Of a stretch of 43,517 nucleotides of DNA, positions 33,455-40,374 are shown one piece after another (the stretch's first letter is position 1; every line of letters begins with the position of its first letter). A model generated the notes under the pieces. That model saw nothing but the letters and a program-made list of their open reading frames with translations. It had not been told where the DNA came from and did no database searches. Origin of the DNA: a bacterium (lineage in GTDB: Bacteria > Auribacterota > UBA3054); the NCBI GenBank assembly GCA_017650925.1, contig JAGCDY010000108.1:1-43517 (forward strand), in the 5' to 3' direction. The position numbers were made by a program, and so were the translations under genes.

Positions 33455-34898
33455 GATAGTTATAGCCGTTCTTGCCCTTCTGGCTTTCTTCTTCGCTTTG
33501 ATCAGGGCGGCCCGCTACAAAAGGCAGGCAAAGGAAGCTATCGCCCACGCCGAGCGGCGCAAGGAGGCGGAGGAAAGCCTGATCACGCTTTTCGGACACG
33601 TCTCCCAGACGGTCAGGACTTACTTCGAGGACAAGAACGCCAACAGTGGGGAACTGAAGGACGCGCTCCTCACCCATTTCACCCTCTCCGCCAAAAAAAG
33701 TTTCGCCAGCGGATGCGCAGCGTATTTTTCCTACGACAGGGAGCAGGGGACTCTCAAGCTCTCCCAGTGCGCGGGGCTTTTCCCCAGCTGCCTTGACATC
33801 AGCGAGGAGAAGCTGAAGCTGGTGGCCGGCAACGACGCCAAGCTTCTGGAATACCTGAAAAACACCTCCTTTCCTCTCCGCAATACGCCCTTCGCTCCGG
33901 CCGTCGACCAGAAACGCGTAGTCGTCTTCGGCAGGGAAGAGTGCGAGGAAAGGGTGCGCTACAAGGTCTACGCCCTCTGGGGAATGCTAATAGTGCCCGT
34001 CAGGTCCCAGGGCGCCGTGTGCGGCGTGCTCGTAATAGCCAACAAGGAGCACAAAGCTCAGTTTGGCAGCGGAGACGTGGAATTAGCCCGCGGCATGGCG
34101 GAGATCGTGAGCTGGACGCTCAATTACCTCGCCATGATCGAAGGCGTAAGGGAAAAGGCCAGCATGGATTCCCAGCTGGAGACGGCCGCCAGCATCCAGA
34201 ATCATCTTCTGCCGAAATCGCGGGCGAAGATGGGGATCGTGGAAGCGGAGGCTTTTTACAAGACCGCCTACCGCGTGGGCGGCGATTACTTCGATTTCAT
34301 CGAGGTCGACGAGGAGCACCTCGGCATCCTGGTGGCGGACGTTTCCGGCAAGGGCATCCCGGCCGGGCTCGTCATGGCGTCCACCCGGGCTTTGATGTCG
34401 GCGCTCTCCAAGCACGTCCTTTCTCCGGCCAAGCTTCTGACGGACCTCAACACCCACCTTATCCAGCTTATCCCCGAGGAAATGTTCGTGACGGCCAGCT
34501 ACGCCGTCATAAACACAAAGACCGGCGAGATGCTCTGCGCGGAGGCGGGGCACGAGCCCTTCCTGGCGGCTTTGGGCCAGGATCCCGTCGTGACTTGCGA
34601 AAACAGGGGAATGGTCCTGAGCATACTGGACAGCGAGACTTTCGGCCAGTCCCTCAAAGACACTTCCTATCAGCTTGGGAAAGGCGACATGGTCCTCTTC
34701 TACACCGACGGCGCCGTGGAGGCCCTGAATCGCAAGAAGGAGGAATTCACCCGCGAAAGGCTGTCCGTGGCGCTGGAGAACGCCAGGAACCTCTCGCCTT
34801 ACGAAGCGCTCCAGTCGATCCAGGGACGCCTCGCCAAGTTTACCGAAGGGGAGCCGCAGTACGACGACATCACGCTTGTCGCCGTCAAGATCAATTAG
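33423..34898 (+). CDS. Membrane-anchored GAF-SpoIIE (PP2C) serine phosphatase, RsbU-like
   Basis: A 491-residue phosphatase expected to dephosphorylate STAS proteins. The N-terminal helix (about 10-30) anchors it to the membrane, then a helical linker, a GAF-like sensor (about 75-240), the linker SQLETAASIQNHLLPKS (250-266) typical of RsbU-class enzymes, and the PP2C domain with metal-binding Asp288 (GGDYFDF), Asp306 (VADVSGKG), GHEPF, Asp429 (YTDG) and Asp481/482 (YDDIT). All catalytic aspartates are present. The ATG at 33423 overlaps the STAS gene by 32 bases with an AAGG immediately before it. Its last 4 bases overlap the end of convergent comM. The GAF ligand is unknown. Confidence 0.9.
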   Translation: MWSNFSSSSVEIVIAVLALLAFFFALIRAARYKRQAKEAIAHAERRKEAEESLITLFGHVSQTVRTYFEDKNANSGELKDALLTHFTLSAKKSFASGCAAYFSYDREQGTLKLSQCAGLFPSCLDISEEKLKLVAGNDAKLLEYLKNTSFPLRNTPFAPAVDQKRVVVFGREECEERVRYKVYALWGMLIVPVRSQGAVCGVLVIANKEHKAQFGSGDVELARGMAEIVSWTLNYLAMIEGVREKASMDSQLETAASIQNHLLPKSRAKMGIVEAEAFYKTAYRVGGDYFDFIEVDEEHLGILVADVSGKGIPAGLVMASTRALMSALSKHVLSPAKLLTDLNTHLIQLIPEEMFVTASYAVINTKTGEMLCAEAGHEPFLAALGQDPVVTCENRGMVLSILDSETFGQSLKDTSYQLGKGDMVLFYTDGAVEALNRKKEEFTRERLSVALENARNLSPYEALQSIQGRLAKFTEGEPQYDDITLVAVKIN

Positions 34899-36478
34899 CC
34901 GGGAGAGTCTTCCCTGAACCCTTTGAACTGGAGCGCCTCAAGGATGTGGCGCTCCTCTATTTTTTCGCGGTTGCCCAAGTCCGCTATGGTGCGCGCCACC
35001 CTAAGGATCCTCGTGTAGGTCCTGGCGGAAAGGGACATTTTCGTAACGGCGTATTTCAGGGCGTTTTCGGCTTCCTTTTCGAGCGGGCAGAATCTTTGCG
35101 CGGCGGAGCTGTTCAGCTGGGCGTTGCTGCGGAACCTCGTGCTTTTGTAGCGCTCGGTCTGCGCTCTTCTGGCCCTCAGGCAGCGCTCCCTAATCGTTTT
35201 TGAATCTTCCGGCGTCTCCTTGGCCGTCAGCTCCTCGTAAGGAACGAAGGGCATCTCCACGTGCATGTCGATGCGGTCCATGAGAGGTCCGGAGACGCGG
35301 GCGCGGTAACTTTCCACGAGGCGGCGGGGGCATTTGCATTTCTTGACGGGATGTCCGAGATATCCGCAGGGGCAGGGGTTCATGGCGGCCACCAGCATGA
35401 AGGAAGCCGGGAAGGTCACGGAGCCGGCGATTCTTACGATGTTGACGAAACCGTCCTCCAGGGGCTGGCGCAAAGCTTCCAGCACGTTTTTGGCGAACTC
35501 CGGAAATTCGTCCAGAAAGAGTACGCCGTTGTGGGCTAAAGATACTTCGCCGGGCTCTATTTGGAGCCCGCCGCCGATGAGCCCGGAAAGGGAAACGGAG
35601 TGGTGGGGCGACCTAAAGGGGCGGCGGATCATAAGCCTGATGTCTTTCGGGACCAGGCCCTTCGCCGAATAGATCTGCATGTTCTCAATAAGCTCTTCTT
35701 CCGAAAGGGGAGGCAGAATGGTCGGCAGCCTTCTGGCCAGGAGCGTTTTCCCGGAGCCCGGCGGCCCGAACAGGAGAAGATTGTGGCCTCCGGCGGCCGC
35801 TATCTCGGCCGCGCGCCGCGCCGCCATCTGCCCTTTGATCTCGGAAAAATCGCAGTCGTAACCGTAGGAGGCGTTCTCTATGAGCGCGCGGTCGAAGACC
35901 ATGGCACGGCAATTCGCCGGCGCAAGGTAGGCTTCCAGCGCTTCCTTGAAATTGCCGGCCGGAAGCACGGCGAGGTCTTTTATCAGCGCGGCCTCCCTGG
36001 CGTTCTGCTTCGGCACGATGAGGTAGCGGAAACCGAGCTTTTTGGCGGCCACGGCGCAGCTGATGACGTTTCTGACGGAGCGCAGCGTTCCGTCCAGCGA
36101 GAGTTCCCCGATGGCGGCGATCTTGGATTCGCAGGAGGAGGGGTCGTGGTCTTTGGCGTGGCCGGACCAGGCGGCCAGGCAGAGCGCGATGGGCAGGTCA
36201 AAAGCCGGCCCGTGCTTTTTCAGGTCGGCCGGAGCCAGACTGATTATTATTTCGCCCTTAGGGTAGCGGAGACCGGTCTGGATGATGGCGCTGCGGACCC
36301 TTTCCTTGCTCTCTCTTACGGCGGTGTCGGGAAGCCCAATTATGGAGGTCGACTGTCTGTCTTCCTCAAGTTCCAGCCCGTATTCGCTGGCGGACGTGTT
36401 GTTGAAGATGTTGACCTCTATGGTCACAAGCTTGGCTTGCGAGCCGTAGGAGGCGAAAGAATAAGCTTTGGCGAGCAT
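34895..36478 (-). CDS. comM: YifB/ComM-type Mg-chelatase-like AAA ATPase
   Basis: Hexameric AAA helicase that, in naturally competent bacteria, promotes branch migration during integration of incoming DNA. The 527 residues have the ComM N-terminal domain (LVTIEVNIF, then GLPDTAVRESKERVRSAI and LAPADLKKHGPAFDLPIAL), the Walker A FGPPGSGKTLLARR (237-250), Walker B LFLDEF, and the cysteine-rich NPCPCGYLG and CKCP segment. The C-terminal Mg-chelatase helical domain is intact. Length is slightly over the usual 507 because of an insert of about 15 residues (NTSASEYGLELEEDR) before the conserved IIGLPDTAV. Its stop codon overlaps the stop of the phosphatase gene on the other strand by 4 bases. Whether this organism is competent is not shown. 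Confidence 0.93.
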   Translation of the reverse strand: MLAKAYSFASYGSQAKLVTIEVNIFNNTSASEYGLELEEDRQSTSIIGLPDTAVRESKERVRSAIIQTGLRYPKGEIIISLAPADLKKHGPAFDLPIALCLAAWSGHAKDHDPSSCESKIAAIGELSLDGTLRSVRNVISCAVAAKKLGFRYLIVPKQNAREAALIKDLAVLPAGNFKEALEAYLAPANCRAMVFDRALIENASYGYDCDFSEIKGQMAARRAAEIAAAGGHNLLLFGPPGSGKTLLARRLPTILPPLSEEELIENMQIYSAKGLVPKDIRLMIRRPFRSPHHSVSLSGLIGGGLQIEPGEVSLAHNGVLFLDEFPEFAKNVLEALRQPLEDGFVNIVRIAGSVTFPASFMLVAAMNPCPCGYLGHPVKKCKCPRRLVESYRARVSGPLMDRIDMHVEMPFVPYEELTAKETPEDSKTIRERCLRARRAQTERYKSTRFRSNAQLNSSAAQRFCPLEKEAENALKYAVTKMSLSARTYTRILRVARTIADLGNREKIEERHILEALQFKGFREDSPG

Positions 36479-36586
36479 GACGGTCGTTTCGTTAAGGGGC
36501 GGGCCAGGGTAATTTTAGGATCAAGCGGGCGAAATTGGAAGGCTTTCGGAAAACGCTAGCGAAGCCAATGGAAATCGGGAGAAACG

Positions 36587-36615
36587 TTGACACTTATGAC
36601 GCTAAATAGTAGAAT
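36587..36615 (+). promoter_or_regulatory. Sigma70-type promoter of frr
   Basis: Consensus TTGACA at 36587-36592, 17-base spacer, TAGAAT at 36610-36615. The start is at 36655 with AAGGAGG at 36644-36650. It is the best -35/-10 pair in the window and drives frr, the triple-STAS gene and nadE. Confidence 0.85.
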
Positions 36616-36654
36616 GAATAAATAATGTAAACTCATACCTTTTAAGGAGGGACC

Positions 36655-37215
36655 ATGCCCTACAAAGCACAGATCAAAGAGCTGCAGATAAGCATGCAGA
36701 AAGCCCTGGACCACCTCAGCTACCAGTTCAAGGAGATCAGGACAGGCAAGGCTTCGCCCGGCCTCGTCGAGGACATCAAGGTCGAATACTACGGCGCCAT
36801 GACGCCCATCAAAAGTTTGGCCAACATCACCGTTCCGGAACCCAGGACGCTGAAGATAGAGCCTTTCGACGTCAACAGCGTGCAGTCCATCTGCCGCGCC
36901 ATCCAGGCTTCGCCGATCGGCATTACGCCCGTGGACGACGGCCGCGTCATCAGGCTTCCGATGCCCGAGCTTACCGAGGAGCGCCGCCGCGACCTGACCA
37001 AGCTGACCAAAAAGTACAGCGAGGAGACGAAGGTCAATCTGCGCAACCTGCGCCGCGACGTCATCGAAAAGCTCAAAAAGATGGAAAAGGACAAGATCCT
37101 GACGGAAGACCAGCGCAAGCAGGGCGAAAAGAGCGTGCAGACCGAAACGGATAACTTCAGCAAGAAAGTCGATGAACTTGTCAAAGCCAAGGACACCGAG
37201 ATCATGACGCTGTAA
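36655..37215 (+). CDS. frr: Ribosome recycling factor
   Basis: Acts with EF-G to split the ribosome after termination. The 186-residue protein is the usual length and shows the family's three-helix bundle and hinge: KALDHLSYQFKEIRTGKASP (helix 1), LVEDIKVEYYGAMTPIKSLANITVPEPRTLKIEPFD (domain II), then LTEERRRDLTKLTKKYSEE and NLRNLRRDVIEKLKKMEKDK in helices 2 and 3. The start has an optimal AAGGAGG. The gene is transcribed from its own strong promoter and followed after 22 bases by the triple-STAS gene. The more usual tsf-pyrH-frr neighbourhood is absent. Confidence 0.98.
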   Translation: MPYKAQIKELQISMQKALDHLSYQFKEIRTGKASPGLVEDIKVEYYGAMTPIKSLANITVPEPRTLKIEPFDVNSVQSICRAIQASPIGITPVDDGRVIRLPMPELTEERRRDLTKLTKKYSEETKVNLRNLRRDVIEKLKKMEKDKILTEDQRKQGEKSVQTETDNFSKKVDELVKAKDTEIMTL

Positions 37216-37237
37216 AAAATCAATAAGGAGAAATATT

Positions 37238-38440
37238 ATGTCATTCAACGTTGAGATATCTCCCCGTACCGGAGGAGGACTGGTAGTCGCGCCGAAGGGG
37301 CGCCTTGACAGCGTAACGGCTTCTGAGTTCGAAGCGGCCGTGGACGGCATCCTGAAGGACAAGGTGAAAGTCATCATCCTTGACATGGGAAGCGTGGACT
37401 TTCTGAGCAGCGCCGGCATCAGGGTCATCTTCAAGCTTCAGAAGGGAGTCTTGCAGAACCGCGGCGTGGTGGTCGTTTCCAAGCCCCAGCCCCAGGTGGC
37501 CAGAGTGCTCGAGATCGTGCGCGCCATGCCCAAGGAGCAGATCTTCGAGAACATGGAGGAAGCCGACAAGTACCTCGCGGCCATCCAGGAGAAGGAGTTG
37601 AAAAAGATATCCGCTGAAAAGGGCAGCGAGACCTTTGCGGGAACGAACCTCAAGGTCGTGGTCGAAAGCAGGAAGGAAGGCGGCGTCATCGTTTCGCCGA
37701 CCGGACGCCTTGACACCGTGACCGCTCCGGAACTCGAGGCTGTCGTCGACAAGCTTCTGGCCGAGAAGATCTGCATCGTCATACTGAATATGGAAGGAGT
37801 CAACTTCATCAGCAGCGCCGGCATCAGGGTGATCTTCAAGCTGCAGAAAGGCGTCCTGAAGGAAAAGGGCGTTGTCATCGTCTCTAAGCCGCAGCCCCAG
37901 GTCGCCAAAGTCCTGGAGGTCGTCAGGGCTCTGCCGAGCGACAAGATCTTCCAGGATATCGAAGCCGCCGACAAATACCTCGCCATGCTTCAGCAGAAAG
38001 AGCTTGAGAAGCTGGCCAACAAGGCGATGGACAAGATGACCGAAGAGCCGAAAGTCACGGCGAACGACAATCTCACCATCACCGTTACGCCGAGGGAACC
38101 CAGGGGCTACACCATCTTCCTTAAGGGACGCCTCGACAGCATCACTTCACCGGACTTTGAGAAGACGGTCGACACGATCCTTTCCGCGGAAGCCAAGATC
38201 ATCATCCTGAACCTGGCGGATCTTGTATTCTTGAGCAGCGCCGGCATCAGGGTCATCTTCAAGCTTCAGAAAGGCGTGCTGCAGAAGAAAGGCGCCGTGG
38301 TCATATCCAAGCCGCAGCCCCAGGTCGCCAAGGTCATAGAGATCATCCGCGCCCTGCCCAAGGAGCAGGTCTTCGAGAGCGACGAGGAAGCCGACCGCTA
38401 TCTGGCCATGGTGCAGCGCCAGGAGCTCGGGGAAGCGTAA
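37238..38440 (+). CDS. Protein of three tandem STAS domains
   Basis: A 400-residue protein made of three STAS domains (about 1-125, 136-265 and 278-398), each very like the others. Each has a GRLDSVT-like strand (GRLDSVTASEFE, GRLDTVTAPELE, GRLDSITSPDFE), the conserved SSAGIRVIFKLQKGVL with candidate phospho-serines Ser57/58, Ser192/193 and Ser333/334, then SKPQPQVAKVxEIxRALPKEQ. All three copies keep the serine, so each could bind an anti-sigma kinase. The duplication has stayed highly similar at DNA level. GGAG (AATAAGGAGAAA) precedes the start. The gene lies between frr and nadE, separated by 22 and 4 bases. A triple STAS protein could titrate several kinase molecules, but this is inference. 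Confidence 0.88.
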   Translation: MSFNVEISPRTGGGLVVAPKGRLDSVTASEFEAAVDGILKDKVKVIILDMGSVDFLSSAGIRVIFKLQKGVLQNRGVVVVSKPQPQVARVLEIVRAMPKEQIFENMEEADKYLAAIQEKELKKISAEKGSETFAGTNLKVVVESRKEGGVIVSPTGRLDTVTAPELEAVVDKLLAEKICIVILNMEGVNFISSAGIRVIFKLQKGVLKEKGVVIVSKPQPQVAKVLEVVRALPSDKIFQDIEAADKYLAMLQQKELEKLANKAMDKMTEEPKVTANDNLTITVTPREPRGYTIFLKGRLDSITSPDFEKTVDTILSAEAKIIILNLADLVFLSSAGIRVIFKLQKGVLQKKGAVVISKPQPQVAKVIEIIRALPKEQVFESDEEADRYLAMVQRQELGEA

Positions 38441-38444
38441 TACG

Positions 38445-40301
38445 ATGCCCGACTATGGTTTCGTGAGAGTTTGCGCAGCCGTCCCGAATCTCTCTCTGGG
38501 CGACTGCGCGAAAAACGCTGCTGACCATCTGGCTTTCGCGAGATCAGCCGGCAGGGCCAAGGCTCAGCTAGTCGTTTTCCCGGAGCTTTCGCTTACGGGA
38601 GCGACCTGCGGAGACCTCTTCAGGCAGTCTGGCTTTCCCAAACGCGCGCTGGCGGGCTTAAAGGAGCTCGTGGGAAAATTGCAAAAGTCCGACGCGGTCT
38701 TCGTCGCCGGTCTTCCTTTGGCGCTCGACGGGCGCCTTTACGATTCCGCCTGCGTTTTCCAAAAGGGAAAGATATTGGGCTTCGCCCTGAATTCCATTCC
38801 CAATGACCGCGCTTTCAACGTTCCCGAAAAGGGCTTTGCCGGTTCGGCAAAGATCATGGGGCAGACGGTGAGATACGGGACGGATCTCGTGTTCCGCTCG
38901 GAAAGATTCTCCTTCACCGTAGGCTTCGGCAGCGAGTTGAATGATCCTCTGCTGCCGCTTTCAGGCCGCGCCGCTTTCGGTGAGATCACGGTCGTTATGG
39001 ACGCCGCGCCGGAACTGGCGGGCTCCTATGTAAAATTTAAAAACGTCGCCTCCTCCCTTTCGCTTGTCTGGAAGAGGGGACTCGTCTACGCTTCCTCTTC
39101 TTCCGGCGAATCCAGCACGGACAATTATTACGGCGGAAGAGCTTTCGTTTTTGAGGAGGGCAGGCTTCTTGGCGGCACAAAGCAGTTTCAGGCGGAAGGA
39201 ACACTGACCTGTTCCGACGTCGACTGCGAATTCCTAAGGTTCGACCGTCCTCTTGAGATTCCTCCGAAAGAGAACGTCGTCGATTTTTCCGTTCCGGAAC
39301 TGAAGGAACCAAAACCGACCGTCGCGGTCAATCCCTTCGTTCCCGACGGCGAAGCAGAGCGAGACGCCCGCTGCGAGGAGATCTTTTCCATACAGTGCGG
39401 CGGCCTGGCCAGGCGCCTCGCCCATACGAAGGCGAAACGCGCCGTAATAGGCGTCTCCGGCGGATTAGACTCCACTCTGGCGCTGCTTGTCGCCAGAGAA
39501 GCCCAGGGGCTGCGCGGACTCGGTCCGGGATCGATCCTCGGCATCACGATGCCGTGCTTCGGAACTTCCGGCCGCACGAAGAGCAACGCCTGCGCGCTGA
39601 TGGAGGAGCTGGGGATAGAATTCAGAACGATAGACATCCACTCTTCTCTGGAGCGCCATTTCAAGGACATTTCCCATCCCAAGGATCTTCATGACGCGGC
39701 CTACGAGAACGCCCAGGCCAGGGAAAGGACGCAGATACTGATGGACGTCGCCAATTCCGAAGCGGGTCTGGCCGTCGGCACGGGAGACCTTTCCGAAGCG
39801 GCGCTCGGCTGGGCGACGTACGGCGGCGACCAGATGGCGATGTACAACGTCAACTGCGGGATCCCGAAAACGCTAGTAAGAGCGGTCGTCGCCTGGTACG
39901 CGAAAAAGGTCGGCGGAAAGATCGGCAAGATCCTTTCCGACATCATAGCAACGCCTATTAGTCCCGAGCTTTTGCCCGCTGTAAAGGGCGAAGCCACTCA
40001 GAAGACTGAGGACTCGGTCGGACCATACGAGATTCACGACTTCTTCATCTACCACATGCTGAGGCGCGGCGCGACGCCCGGCAAACTACTCTTTTTGGCT
40101 AACGCGGCTTTTGCGGGGCGCTTCAGTCCCGAAAAGATCAAAGCCTGCCTGAAAATTTTCCTCGGCCGTTTCTTCAGCCAGCAGTTCAAGCGCTCCTGCT
40201 CTCCCGACGGCGTTGGGACCGGCAGCGTTTCGCTTTCCCCCCGGGCGGGGCTCAGGATGCCTTCCGACATCTCCTCCGCGCCGTGGCTGGATGAAGTTTG
40301 A
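38445..40301 (+). CDS. nadE: NAD synthetase with degenerate glutaminase domain
   Basis: Makes NAD from nicotinate adenine dinucleotide, ATP and ammonia. The 618-residue protein has the two-domain layout of glutamine-dependent NadE. The C-terminal synthetase domain is intact: PP-loop VSGGLDSTLA (337-346), MPCFGTSGRTKSNA, DLSEAALGWATYGGDQMAMYN, EDSVGPYEIHDFF and KRSCSPDGVGTGSVSLSP. The N-terminal nitrilase-like domain keeps FPELSLTG with Glu47 and GESSTDNYYGG, but the expected Lys and Cys are missing: the KTYLPNY region reads ALNSIPN (114-120), and the EICEDLW region reads GFGSELND (160-167), putting Gly162 where Cys should be. No cysteine occurs between residues 104 and 255. It may depend on free ammonia. 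Start has no clear ribosome binding site and is 4 bases from the triple-STAS stop. Confidence 0.9.
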   Translation: MPDYGFVRVCAAVPNLSLGDCAKNAADHLAFARSAGRAKAQLVVFPELSLTGATCGDLFRQSGFPKRALAGLKELVGKLQKSDAVFVAGLPLALDGRLYDSACVFQKGKILGFALNSIPNDRAFNVPEKGFAGSAKIMGQTVRYGTDLVFRSERFSFTVGFGSELNDPLLPLSGRAAFGEITVVMDAAPELAGSYVKFKNVASSLSLVWKRGLVYASSSSGESSTDNYYGGRAFVFEEGRLLGGTKQFQAEGTLTCSDVDCEFLRFDRPLEIPPKENVVDFSVPELKEPKPTVAVNPFVPDGEAERDARCEEIFSIQCGGLARRLAHTKAKRAVIGVSGGLDSTLALLVAREAQGLRGLGPGSILGITMPCFGTSGRTKSNACALMEELGIEFRTIDIHSSLERHFKDISHPKDLHDAAYENAQARERTQILMDVANSEAGLAVGTGDLSEAALGWATYGGDQMAMYNVNCGIPKTLVRAVVAWYAKKVGGKIGKILSDIIATPISPELLPAVKGEATQKTEDSVGPYEIHDFFIYHMLRRGATPGKLLFLANAAFAGRFSPEKIKACLKIFLGRFFSQQFKRSCSPDGVGTGSVSLSPRAGLRMPSDISSAPWLDEV

Positions 40302-40339
40302 GACGATCTGTTTTCCACTCGCCGAACGATCACGATTTA

Positions 40340-40348
40340 TGGTAAAAT
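40340..40348 (+). promoter_or_regulatory. Extended -10 promoter of the GspK-like gene
   Basis: TGGTAAAAT, identical to the motif before the lipoprotein gene. It lies 27 bases before the ATG at 40375. No -35 box is apparent. Confidence 0.55.
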
Positions 40349-40374
40349 CATCTTGGGATTAGTAGGGAATAATA

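Noticed and set aside
35561-36559. Plus-strand open frame across comM
   Set aside because: It is opposite the conserved ComM ATPase motifs and extends into the frr upstream region without any recognisable domain or ribosome binding site.
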